Source: a virus
Length of the DNA: 23,091 bases
Strand: one strand, 5' to 3'
IMG/VR virus record: IMGVR_UViG_3300017755_000115
Location: 1-23,091 of that record
A program made the translations under genes and the position numbers. Within the stretch, counting starts at the first letter, position 1. Every line of letters begins with the position of its first letter. This document shows positions 13,622 to 21,678 of the stretch, piece by piece. Below the pieces are notes generated by a model. It was not told the DNA's origin and ran no database searches. It was given only the letters and a program-made list of their open reading frames with translations.

Positions 13622-13957
13622 TTATAATTTCTTTAAATCAGCAACCAGCTCTTCAAGATCAGCAACTTCATCATCAATGCGCTTAGCCTCGTTTGCTTTT
13701 TGAGTTTTTAAACTTGAAACTTGCGATTCAAGCTCAGAAACGCTCATAGATTGAACGCGATCAGCCATAGCTTCGCCAGTTGCAGAATCAAATACTTTTG
13801 ATACTACTTGCAATTCTTCATGGCTTTGCTCAGCAGCAGCAGCTCTAACAATAGCCCCTGACTCATCTGTGATTTCTTTAACTGCTTTCTGATCTACTAC
13901 TTTTACTTTTTTTACAGCAACCTTTGATTTCCCTTTAAGGGCTTTATAGTTTTTCAT
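13622..13957 (-). CDS. Hypothetical protein with basic N-terminus and coiled-coil C-terminus, 111 aa
   Basis: MKNYKALKGKSKVAVKKVKVVDQKAV... The first 25 residues are Lys/Val-rich, the middle AAAEQSHEELQVVSKVFDSATGEAMADRVQ is mixed, and from about residue 70 (SVSELESQVSSLKTQKANEAKRIDDEVADLEELVADLKKL) it is a heptad-like coiled coil. It directly follows the fibre gene, its ATG overlapping the fibre stop by one base (TAATG) with AGAGGAC upstream. That coupling suggests a fibre-related helper or attachment protein, as with trimeric fibre chaperones, but this is inference from position. Confidence 0.65.
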   Translation of the reverse strand: MKNYKALKGKSKVAVKKVKVVDQKAVKEITDESGAIVRAAAAEQSHEELQVVSKVFDSATGEAMADRVQSMSVSELESQVSSLKTQKANEAKRIDDEVADLEELVADLKKL

Positions 13958-16900
13958 TATTTGTCCTCTAATTGTCTTTTGAGTTGTTTTACTTCGGCAG
14001 ATAACTCTTGAACTGCTTTAATTAATGGTGTAATTAATTCTGTCTCACCAAGTTCTTGCATACCATCTCTGTTTTCTTTCCAAACTGGAAATTCAGAATG
14101 ACCAGCATTATCCATTGCTTCTTTAACTTCTTGAGCGATAAATCCATAATGTTTTCTATCGGGATTTTTACGCTCTGTAGTATTGGCATTGTATTGCTCA
14201 AACTCTTGAGGATACTCACTTGGTGCTTTCTTTTTAAATGTTACTGGTCTTAAATCATTAATAAAATCAAGACCTAATGCAGAATCTTCTATATCTTTTT
14301 TAATTCTTTTATCAGAAGAGTGTGTCCAAGTAGCATTTTCTCCGAAATCATTAGTAATAAAATCTGAATCAACGCCTATTCTAATTGTTTCTGTTCCACC
14401 ACCAGCTAAAGCATCAATACCAGCTTTTAATACTATTTCATCGGCTACATCTACGGCTGATGCTGTAGCATAATATCCAAAATAAGTATTTCCTGCTCCA
14501 GTCGTTATATCTTTTCCAGCATAAGTACCAAGAGCAGTATTGTAACCCGCAGTAGTAAGGTCTTCTAAAGTTTGATTTCCAATAGCAATATTTGCTGTCG
14601 CTGCATCATAAATTTTTGATAATGCATATCTACCAATGGCAGTATTACTATTTCCAGTTAATGCATTACTCGTACCTCCGCCTAGAGCATAAGAACCTAT
14701 AGCGGTTGAACCATCTGAAGTTGTTATACTGTGACCAGCCTTATAGCCTAAAGCAGTGTTGTCACTAGTTGTGGTTTGAGATTTCAATGCTTCGTAGCCC
14801 ATTGCAGTATTACCAGCTCCACTCGTAAGAGCAGTAAGGGCTTGATATCCGATTGCTATTGTTCCATTTATTCCAGTTGTAGTTCCACTTGCTCCTTCAA
14901 GAGCTTCTTTACCAATAGCCACACAATTTTGAACTGCTTGACCTGATGGAACATTTGCCATTGATTGATAGCCGATTGCGACATTGTCTAAAGCAGTAGT
15001 TGCACTAACTAACGCATAAGTTCCTATGCCTATATTTTTACCGCCAGTTGTGGTTTCTCTACCCGAATCCATACCAACATAAACATTATTAGATGCGGAT
15101 GTTGATTCGTAACCAGCCCTATATCCAATTCCAATATTGCTTCCACCATCTACCAAGTCTTGCAATGCTCCATATCCTAAAGCAACATTTGAGCTACCAG
15201 TTGTTAGTGCACTTAAACTTGAATACCCCACAGCAGTATTTGATGAAGCTCCATTCATTGCACCATCTAATGTAAAGTTTCCAATTCCAACATTATAAGT
15301 AGGGGCAGAAGTTGTCCATCCACCAGCGCCTGAGTTTGCTCCTAAAAATGTGTTATGATAACCAGCTACAGCATTTGAATCGTACATTGCATTAGTACCA
15401 ATAGCAGTATTATAATCGCCAGTAACATGTTCTTGACCAGCGTTATACCCAATCCATAAACAATTTGATGCAGTAGTTTGAGCCTTTCCAGCCTGATATC
15501 CGATTGCTGTATTTGAAGTACCTGAAGTAAGGGCAGTAAGAGCAGAATGACCAACTGCAACTGTATTGCTTGTAGTTGTTAAAGTATCTAAAGCGTAAGT
15601 ACCAATCGCTACATTATTATTTCCAGTAGTTATATCATTAAGAGCGTTTGATCCTACTCCTACATTTTGATAGCCATTTGTAATACTAGTTCCAGCTACA
15701 TTTCCCACCATTACATTGTTGATAGCTGATAACGCTGAATACATACTTTGATAGCCAATACTAACATTATTATATGTATTCCCAGTTGTAGAGCTTGAGC
15801 CGTTCATTGCACTATTACCAATCGCTACATTATTTACTATTGCCACACCAGCTGGAATAGATGCCATAGCCCCAGTACCGATTGCTGTATTTCTACTTGC
15901 GACAGTAACGGCAGTTAAAGCATTTTGACCTATCGCTGTATTTTGACTTCCAGTTGTTATTTCTTTTAATGATGTTGAGCCTATTGCGGTATTTACACCC
16001 GAAGTATTATTATGTAAAGATTGGTATCCGACCGCTGTATTATCGGAGCCCGTGGTGACTCCTTCAAGTGCATTAAATCCTAATCCAGTATTGTGACTGT
16101 TATTATTACCGCTTACCCCTTTACCACTATAATATCCGATGTAAACATTTCCTCCGCCAGTAGCATTATATCTACCAGCTTGTGTACCAATGCCAATATT
16201 AGATTCTCCACTTGTCTGACTTTGTAAAGTATATGCACCTATAGCAATAGTTTGATTAGCAGTATTATTATATCCAGCCTCTCTACCAATTAAGACTGCT
16301 TGTCCTCCAGTATTACTATATCCAGCTTTATACCCCAATCCAACACTTCCATCTGATGTCGTGACGGAATATAAACTTTCATAACCCATTGCCACATTAT
16401 TAGCACCAGTTGTGACTAATTTTAATGCCCTATACCCAACTGCCGAATTAAAAGAACCAGTTGCAACCTTTAACGCTTGAGAACCTATAGCAGTATTATA
16501 ACTTGATGTACTTACAGTCAATAACGCTTGATAACCTAAAGCTGTATTGTGACCGCCACTCGTAACTGCTTTACCAGCTTCATAGCCTACAAAAGTTCCG
16601 CCTTCTGCTCCAGCGTGATTAACTGCTAAACCAGCATTATGCCCAATCGCAACCATATTATTTGTAGTTGTTAAATTACTTAATGTACTTGTGCCGATAG
16701 CGACATTTTGACCGCCAGAAGTAAGAGAAAAAAGAGATGAAGAACCTATTGCAGTATTTCTATCTGCATTATTATTATTAAGACTTTTTAATGCTCTAAA
16801 ACCTAACGCAGTATTATCTGATGGATTAGATGAACCGCAATCAAGCATTGTTTCATAACCAACCATAGTATTTCTAAAAGCATTAACATCATTTAAACCC

Positions 16901-19140
16901 ATCATTGACTTATAACCAATAGCCATGTTCCCACTGCCATTACTTGCAGTACCATCGTGTCCATTAGTCGTATCATTTGTCTTGTAAGCATCTTTACCGA
17001 TTGCAACAACATTATAATCTGTAGTAAGTGCGTAACCAGCATTCGCTCCAAGAACTACATTGTTTTGACCTGATGTAATAGAATCAAGTGAGTGTTTACC
17101 TACTGCAACATTTAATTGAGCAGTCGTTACCGCATTCATTGAAAAAGCACCTACTCCAACATTTCCATCATTACTACTACCTGATGCACCTACTCCAGCC
17201 TGAGAACCTAAGTAAGTATTGTTTTTACCAGTTACATTATGATATCCAGCACCATCGCCTACATAAGTGCTATAAGTAGCACCACTTGCAACTTGAAATC
17301 TTGCAGAATCTTTACCTACTGCGACTGTAGAAGATGCTGTAATTTCAGCTCCTAAAGCATTTAAACCGATTGCCACATTAGAACTTCCAGTTGTCAAAGC
17401 ATCTCCAGCATTTGTACCTACTACAGTGTTATTATCACCAGTTGTGATTGCAGTTAATGCTTGATGCCCTATTGCTACTGAATTTGCAGATGTATTATTA
17501 CTAGCAGTACCACTTGATTTCATTGCCTCATAACCCATTGCAACATTGTTTCCACCGCCACCAATGTATCTACCAGTAGAACTACCCATGTATGTATTAT
17601 AAGATTGATTGGCACTATGACCAGCATTATTACCAACGTATGTATTGTGGCTATTGCCAGTTATTGAATAACCACTATCTGAACCCACGAGTGTGTTATA
17701 TCTACCGCCAGTAATACTGTAACCCGATTGATATCCAACTGCAACTGTATTGTCGCCAGTAAAAGAACCTTGCAACGATAAATAACCCATTGCTACAGAA
17801 TCGTGTCCAGTGCTTGTTCCAAGCATACTACCATAACCTACAGCAGTATTATTACTATGAGATTCACCACTAGCTCCTCTCATAGTTGCATAACCTACAG
17901 CAACATTATTGCTTCCAGTAACATTATAAAAATCAGCTCTGTAACCAAGCGATGTGTTTAAATCACCAGTTGTAACATTTGCACCAGCATCTTCTCCAAA
18001 AAAAGCATTAAAAGTTCCACCACTTGCTAAATCTAATCCAGCACCTTTACCAAATACTGTATTTGAAGTACCACCATCATTATTACTAAGACTAATGCGA
18101 GAGTTTCCATCTACTATAAACCTCATAGTACCACCTACATAAAGACGAGCATCTGTGTTAGTACTTGCCCTTATTGCCCAATTTCCACTAGCATCTAAAA
18201 ATCCTACATTACTAGTATCAGCGTAAACAAAACCATCAGTATTACCACCACTATCTTTAAGTACAATTCCTGAATTAGAAGCACTACCTTTAATTATTAA
18301 AGAATCACTATAACCGCCACCATTAATTTCGAGCTTTGCACTAGCCGAGGCTGTTCCGATGCCAACGCGCCCTGATGAATCAATTCTCATTGCCTCGGTA
18401 TCAGTGCCACCAGTTCTGTAATTAAATTTTACACCACTAGTATTGTTATCAGTGTGTACATTTGAAATAGCATTATAAGTGAAACTACTTCCAGTTGTGT
18501 TAAATCCAAAGTGACCACTAGTACCACTATAAATAGAAAAATTACTTAAATTAGAAGTTAGTAGTTGTGATGAAGTGCTTGATTGATGTTTTATATATAC
18601 TTCTCTGCCACCACTTGAAGCACTTTTAAAAGTTGTGCCATTTGCACTTCTAATATAATTGCTTAATCCACCAATTAAATTTAAATCTCCATAACCAGTT
18701 GCATATATTTCAGCAGATGTTGTAGCAGTTAATTTTAATTTGTGACTAGTATCACTAGTATTTAATGGCAATAAAATATTACCAGCTACATGGAGCTTTT
18801 CTGTGGGTGAGGCTGTTGATATGCCGATCAGTCCTGCATTAGTAATACGTATTGCTTCTGTTGAGTTTGTTCTAATACTTAATGGATGATTTGAATATGT
18901 ACCAATAGCACCAACAGTATCGCCACCCCTAATACTTACTTTTAAATTACTATCTGTATCTAAAACATCTATGTATGTGTTAGAACCAGTAATTTGTAAT
19001 GTACCCTCAACAATTTCATCATAAGCAAAACTACCAGCACCTTCAACTTTGAAATCGCCCTCAACTACAAGATCACCTTTTACAGTGCCGCCTGCGCTTA
19101 AATTTGCCGCTAATTGTTGTCCTTGTACGCCTATAAGCAT
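13957..19140 (-). CDS. Giant tail fibre: YadA-head repeats plus S74 self-cleaving chaperone
   Basis: 1727 residues, 22% of the window. Residues 1-359 are beta-rich fibre sequence with two 'G.G.ASP..KLHV.G' type blocks (about 110 and 275). Residues 360-1559 hold about 68 tandem repeats of the 'N-T-A-I-G-Y-Q-A-L' core, mean period about 18 residues, as in YadA-like trimeric heads that coil into a left-handed roll. Residues about 1608-1727 are a peptidase S74 intramolecular chaperone: HSSDKRIKKDI carries Ser1609 and Lys1614, the S-x4-K arrangement of the autocleavage pair, followed by YGFIAQEVKEAM and a C-terminal coiled coil. Expected to fold as a trimer, then shed its last 119 residues. By family it is the host receptor-binding fibre. 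The site GGAG precedes the ATG. Confidence 0.9.
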   Translation of the reverse strand: MLIGVQGQQLAANLSAGGTVKGDLVVEGDFKVEGAGSFAYDEIVEGTLQITGSNTYIDVLDTDSNLKVSIRGGDTVGAIGTYSNHPLSIRTNSTEAIRITNAGLIGISTASPTEKLHVAGNILLPLNTSDTSHKLKLTATTSAEIYATGYGDLNLIGGLSNYIRSANGTTFKSASSGGREVYIKHQSSTSSQLLTSNLSNFSIYSGTSGHFGFNTTGSSFTYNAISNVHTDNNTSGVKFNYRTGGTDTEAMRIDSSGRVGIGTASASAKLEINGGGYSDSLIIKGSASNSGIVLKDSGGNTDGFVYADTSNVGFLDASGNWAIRASTNTDARLYVGGTMRFIVDGNSRISLSNNDGGTSNTVFGKGAGLDLASGGTFNAFFGEDAGANVTTGDLNTSLGYRADFYNVTGSNNVAVGYATMRGASGESHSNNTAVGYGSMLGTSTGHDSVAMGYLSLQGSFTGDNTVAVGYQSGYSITGGRYNTLVGSDSGYSITGNSHNTYVGNNAGHSANQSYNTYMGSSTGRYIGGGGNNVAMGYEAMKSSGTASNNTSANSVAIGHQALTAITTGDNNTVVGTNAGDALTTGSSNVAIGLNALGAEITASSTVAVGKDSARFQVASGATYSTYVGDGAGYHNVTGKNNTYLGSQAGVGASGSSNDGNVGVGAFSMNAVTTAQLNVAVGKHSLDSITSGQNNVVLGANAGYALTTDYNVVAIGKDAYKTNDTTNGHDGTASNGSGNMAIGYKSMMGLNDVNAFRNTMVGYETMLDCGSSNPSDNTALGFRALKSLNNNNADRNTAIGSSSLFSLTSGGQNVAIGTSTLSNLTTTNNMVAIGHNAGLAVNHAGAEGGTFVGYEAGKAVTSGGHNTALGYQALLTVSTSSYNTAIGSQALKVATGSFNSAVGYRALKLVTTGANNVAMGYESLYSVTTSDGSVGLGYKAGYSNTGGQAVLIGREAGYNNTANQTIAIGAYTLQSQTSGESNIGIGTQAGRYNATGGGNVYIGYYSGKGVSGNNNSHNTGLGFNALEGVTTGSDNTAVGYQSLHNNTSGVNTAIGSTSLKEITTGSQNTAIGQNALTAVTVASRNTAIGTGAMASIPAGVAIVNNVAIGNSAMNGSSSTTGNTYNNVSIGYQSMYSALSAINNVMVGNVAGTSITNGYQNVGVGSNALNDITTGNNNVAIGTYALDTLTTTSNTVAVGHSALTALTSGTSNTAIGYQAGKAQTTASNCLWIGYNAGQEHVTGDYNTAIGTNAMYDSNAVAGYHNTFLGANSGAGGWTTSAPTYNVGIGNFTLDGAMNGASSNTAVGYSSLSALTTGSSNVALGYGALQDLVDGGSNIGIGYRAGYESTSASNNVYVGMDSGRETTTGGKNIGIGTYALVSATTALDNVAIGYQSMANVPSGQAVQNCVAIGKEALEGASGTTTGINGTIAIGYQALTALTSGAGNTAMGYEALKSQTTTSDNTALGYKAGHSITTSDGSTAIGSYALGGGTSNALTGNSNTAIGRYALSKIYDAATANIAIGNQTLEDLTTAGYNTALGTYAGKDITTGAGNTYFGYYATASAVDVADEIVLKAGIDALAGGGTETIRIGVDSDFITNDFGENATWTHSSDKRIKKDIEDSALGLDFINDLRPVTFKKKAPSEYPQEFEQYNANTTERKNPDRKHYGFIAQEVKEAMDNAGHSEFPVWKENRDGMQELGETELITPLIKAVQELSAEVKQLKRQLEDK
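14464..18063. repeat. Degenerate tandem repeat array inside the fibre gene
   Basis: About 68 units of roughly 54 bp encode the NTAIGxxAL core and a TTG-rich turn. At DNA level units are diverged: on the plus strand the recurring words are versions of 'accaatagcagtatt', with no long identical copies seen. Units differ in length (about 15-26 codons), with longer loops around residues 640, 760 and 1330. This suggests old duplication followed by drift and unit gain or loss rather than recent expansion. Confidence 0.85.
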
Positions 19141-19141
19141 A

Positions 19142-19480
19142 TTATATCTCCACTATACGAACAGCGCCAGCTGCTCCTTTTCCTAAATGATTAAATACAA
19201 CTGTTGATCCTAATCCGCGAGGAACTGCAATAAAAACCAGCGTACTAGCTGGTAAGATCATATCATTGCCAACTGTTACATCTGTTGCAGCAGTAGCAAA
19301 ATTAAAATATAATTCAACAGCGCTATAAACTCCTATTTGAGCCGCATTTTCATCTAAACTAAAATGAATTGTATCGGTGTTTGAAGTTCCTCCGTGGGTA
19401 GCAACAGTGGCTACTGACCAACCGCCTCCAACGCTTAAATTAGCTGCTTCCTGTACCGATCTTTTATGTAGGTCTGCCAT
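19142..19480 (-). CDS. Small beta-rich virion protein, 112 aa
   Basis: MADLHKRSVQEAANLSVGGG... Mostly beta strands (WSVATVATHG, TIHFSLDENAAQIGVYSAVELYFNF, STLVFIAVPRGLGSTVVFNHLG, GAVRIVEI), the style of small capsid decoration or fibre-base proteins. The N-terminal AANLSVGG closely resembles AANLSAGG at the start of the adjacent fibre, so the two may share an attachment or assembly element. One base separates it from the fibre start. TTAGGAG precedes the ATG. A virion role is inferred from position and composition. Confidence 0.65.
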   Translation of the reverse strand: MADLHKRSVQEAANLSVGGGWSVATVATHGGTSNTDTIHFSLDENAAQIGVYSAVELYFNFATAATDVTVGNDMILPASTLVFIAVPRGLGSTVVFNHLGKGAAGAVRIVEI

Positions 19481-19488
19481 ACTATCTC

Positions 19489-19800
19489 CTAACCGAAATA
19501 TGCAACGATTTTACCGCTGCTTAGTGTGAAATTAGACCACCTGCCGTATATCCAATCACCTTGTTTAAACGTATCAGAAAAAGCATCTCCATTATATTCT
19601 GATGCTGTTCCAGTTCTACCAAAGTAGATATTACTTTCAGGCGTTAAGGTAGCAAAAACTGCATCTGCTACGGCCATGATTGCTATAATTTTTTTTCCTG
19701 TGGGAGCTGATACTGCTGTTGTTCCGCTTTCATAAACGCTTCCAGCTTGCCCTAGTTGAACATTTAGAGCTTCATTTGTACCAAATTGATTGATTGCCAT
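19489..19800 (-). CDS. Small beta-rich virion protein, 103 aa
   Basis: MAINQFGTNEALNVQLGQAG... The second half has the block KKIIAIMAVADAVFATLTPE, then FKQGDWIYGRWSNFTLSSGKIVAYFG. The pattern 'I.AI..l.D..F..L......F..G..IYGRW..f.L.SG.viAY' recurs in small conserved proteins encoded beside capsid genes in phages, whose exact role I do not know; decoration or head fibre is plausible. Site AAGGTG precedes the ATG. A partial copy (TGTTTAAACG) of the dispersed word lies at 19562-19571. Confidence 0.65.
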   Translation of the reverse strand: MAINQFGTNEALNVQLGQAGSVYESGTTAVSAPTGKKIIAIMAVADAVFATLTPESNIYFGRTGTASEYNGDAFSDTFKQGDWIYGRWSNFTLSSGKIVAYFG

Positions 19801-19888
19801 TTTATCACCTTATTTTATGGTTGCCATTAAAGCACTTGGCTGTGCATGAACAGGCCTTTTATTGAAATATGCTACTTACTATAAGGCA

Positions 19889-20047
19889 TTACTTCTTTTT
19901 AGCTTTACTGGCTTTCTTAGGTTTGCTTTTTGCTTTTGATTCTACTGCGCCATTGTTTAATAAAACGCTCATTGCGTATGATCCGCATGGGCTTTTTTCA
20001 TCAAGTTCAATAACGCCGTCTTTATTTGGGAATGTTAATTTTTTCAT
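19889..20047 (-). CDS. Tiny lysine-rich protein downstream of capsid gene, 52 aa
   Basis: MKKLTFPNKDGVIELDEKSP... then CGSYAMSVLLNNGAVESK and a C-terminal run of Lys/Ala/Ser/Pro (KAKSKPKKASKAKKK). The N-terminal half reads like a small folded unit; the tail is strongly basic and probably disordered, suited to binding nucleic acid or the capsid surface. It lies 58 bases after the capsid stop, just past a hairpin. The start codon lacks a clear Shine-Dalgarno sequence, which lowers confidence. The 88 bases after it (19801-19888) hold nothing I can name. Confidence 0.5.
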   Translation of the reverse strand: MKKLTFPNKDGVIELDEKSPCGSYAMSVLLNNGAVESKAKSKPKKASKAKKK

Positions 20048-20058
20048 AAGAATAAATT

Positions 20059-20088
20059 AAGGGCTGACTTTTTTAAAAGCCAGCCCTT
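20059..20088 (-). terminator. Hairpin after the major capsid gene
   Basis: AAGGGCTG (20059-20066) pairs with CAGCCCTT (20081-20088), and CTTTT pairs with AAAAG inside it after one A/C mismatch, giving about 13 pairs. Leftward transcripts would then run into TTAATTTATT, a fair but interrupted T run; rightward ones meet TTTTT. It lies 17 bases after the capsid stop. It probably terminates part of the capsid transcript or protects its 3' end, lowering expression of the genes beyond. Confidence 0.65.
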
Positions 20089-20105
20089 TTTGGATAGAGT
20101 TGTTA

Positions 20106-20993
20106 TTAGCTAGCGTTAGTAAACTTGTAACCTCTGATATTATCAGAATCATCAAGCTTTTTTACGCCCCATAGCGTGTGAGCTACGACTTTTGATCCTA
20201 AAACATCAATATCGTACTGCTCTTTTATATCTATGGATTGCTGCACTGCTATAGCGCATGCTGATTTGTGGAAAATTACACCACTTACAGCAGTTCCAGC
20301 TGTAGCTAAACTGTTGCTCATGAATACTGGCATACCCATTAAAACACCAACTTGACCGCTCAATAGAGGGCTATTATCAGCGTTAAAGCCAGCAATATCA
20401 GCGCGCATAAAATTTGCGCCAAAAGTGCCAGCTGGATTAAGCATATCAGCATAAAGAGTTGGATTAACAACAAAGTAAACTTCTCCTGAAGTATAATCAA
20501 TGTCATTCTCACCCATGTTAGCAAGAGCAGCTTCAAACTCAGCAGCTGTGATCTGATCATCTGTTGTTAAGGTTGCCCCTTGATTTACAGTAATCAATTC
20601 AGCAGCAATAGATGCATCAACTTGCTTAGCTAGAGCATAAGCCATAGCCTTACTATAAGAGTTGATAAGATCATAATTACTTTGAACTTGCAAAACATCT
20701 GTAAAGAGCTTTGCAGCATAGTAATGCTGATTTACTGTGAGCTGAGTATTCGTTTCTGCTGGTGCAACATAACTAACCTGCGCGCCATCTACTAAAGATG
20801 CGGCAGTCATTTTAGCGATTTCAGGCACGTGAATGATTTTACCTTGCCCCTGAACCAGTGAAGAATAATCTTCAATAAGATTTTTGAAAATTAATCTTTC
20901 TTCAAAATACTTATAGATTATATCCGACCAAAGTTCAGGAATAAAATCCTGTGTTACGCCTGTGTCAAAAATAGTTCCTGATGGTGTAGCCAT
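20106..20993 (-). CDS. Major capsid protein, HK97-type fold
   Basis: 295 residues. The N-terminus (TQDFIPELWSDIIYKYFEERLIFKNLIEDYSSLVQGQGKIIHVPEI) is the long helix followed by the E-loop and strand typical of phage coat proteins. The middle has YAAKLFTDVLQVQSNYDLINSYSKAMAYALAKQVDASIAAEL (spine helix). The A-domain blocks are YFVVNPTLYADML and GQVGVLMGMPVFMSNSLA, and the C-terminus is HTLWGVKKLDDSDNIRGYKF. This order (helix, spine, 'vnp..y..l', 'G.l.G.pv..sn.l') is the usual coat pattern. No N-terminal delta domain is apparent; a separate scaffold gene precedes it. AAGGA is present before the ATG. Self-assembles into the icosahedral head. Confidence 0.9.
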   Translation of the reverse strand: MATPSGTIFDTGVTQDFIPELWSDIIYKYFEERLIFKNLIEDYSSLVQGQGKIIHVPEIAKMTAASLVDGAQVSYVAPAETNTQLTVNQHYYAAKLFTDVLQVQSNYDLINSYSKAMAYALAKQVDASIAAELITVNQGATLTTDDQITAAEFEAALANMGENDIDYTSGEVYFVVNPTLYADMLNPAGTFGANFMRADIAGFNADNSPLLSGQVGVLMGMPVFMSNSLATAGTAVSGVIFHKSACAIAVQQSIDIKEQYDIDVLGSKVVAHTLWGVKKLDDSDNIRGYKFTNAS

Positions 20994-21011
20994 TTTTTAA
21001 ATTCCTTGTTT

Positions 21012-21548
21012 TTACCTTCGAGAATTTTTTGCGTACTTTTGCAATACAGCTGCGTAATTATCCCTTTGGTACTTAGTATCTTTTTTCATATAGTCATTCA
21101 TATTTGAATCGACCACTGATCTACCTTGTACGGCCTCAGGAGGATTTACAGGCTGCGCTGCACTTTTACTTAAAAAATGCTGAAGTTGTTCAATGTTCAT
21201 ATTTTCATAATACATTCTATCATCCTCAGGAATTTGCTCAAGTAACTTAGCCTTCTGACTATCCTCAGCCTGTTTAAACGCTCCAAGCTCTTTTTCAAGG
21301 GCTTTTAATCTGCTTGATTGTTCTTGCAGCAACTCATCTTTTTTACCTTCGGCGATCATTTTAGCTTGTCGATCTTCCTCAGATTTTAATTCCAGTTGCT
21401 CCATTTTTGACTCAAGCTCTTGTTTTCTTCCACGCTGAGATTTACTATTCTTAACTTCCTGATGATATAATGTCTTGTAATCTACATTGCTATCTGCTTC
21501 TGTAGTTTGAGCGGCCTGCTCTACATTTGTACTTGTATCTTCACTCAT
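21012..21548 (-). CDS. Scaffolding protein
   Basis: 178 residues, directly before the capsid gene. Acidic start (MSEDTSTNVEQAAQTTEADS), then a long charged coiled coil (about residues 30-105: HQEVKNSKSQRGRKQELESKMEQLELKSEEDRQAKM, LKALEKELGAFKQAED), and a basic C-terminal end (KKDTKYQRDNYAAVLQKYAKNSRR) of the kind that binds coat protein. This is the standard phage scaffold design: it organises coat subunits, then leaves the head. No protease domain visible. AAAGGA lies 10 bases before the ATG. A copy of TGTTTAAACGCTC sits in the coding region (21271-21283), here in a different reading frame (GAFKQ). Confidence 0.85.
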   Translation of the reverse strand: MSEDTSTNVEQAAQTTEADSNVDYKTLYHQEVKNSKSQRGRKQELESKMEQLELKSEEDRQAKMIAEGKKDELLQEQSSRLKALEKELGAFKQAEDSQKAKLLEQIPEDDRMYYENMNIEQLQHFLSKSAAQPVNPPEAVQGRSVVDSNMNDYMKKDTKYQRDNYAAVLQKYAKNSRR

Positions 21549-21678
21549 CTGAGTAATTCCTTTATTTTAATTATTCAAATATACCCTTAAAATTATTTTT
21601 AAGGACAGTTTTATTTTATATGTTGCATTTGTTATAATTATTATATTATACTCTACGCTAATTAAGAAAGGTGTAATT
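21549..21678. promoter_or_regulatory. Divergent control region between scaffold and Cys-rich gene
   Basis: Rightward, TTGCAT (21623-21628) with an 18-bp spacer and TATACT (21647-21652) is a plausible promoter for the plus-strand gene; ATTTGTTATA (21627-21636), the motif of the 1101-1243 region, overlaps its -35 edge. Leftward lies the scaffold start. A perfect palindrome, CCTTAAAA-TTAT-TTTTAAGG, occupies 21585-21604. Its arms are AT-rich with only two G/C pairs, so an operator is more likely than a terminator. Confidence 0.5.

Noticed and set aside
15093-17279. Open frames rich in Leu, His and Gln within the fibre region (for example 15093-15275, 15366-15560, 17088-17279)
   Set aside because: Off-frame readings of the repeat array; their low-complexity composition follows from the repeat DNA.
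14464-18063. Possible CRISPR array because of regularly spaced repeats of about 54 bp
   Set aside because: Repeats are degenerate, lie within one open frame, and encode the YadA-head motif; no constant repeat with unique spacers.
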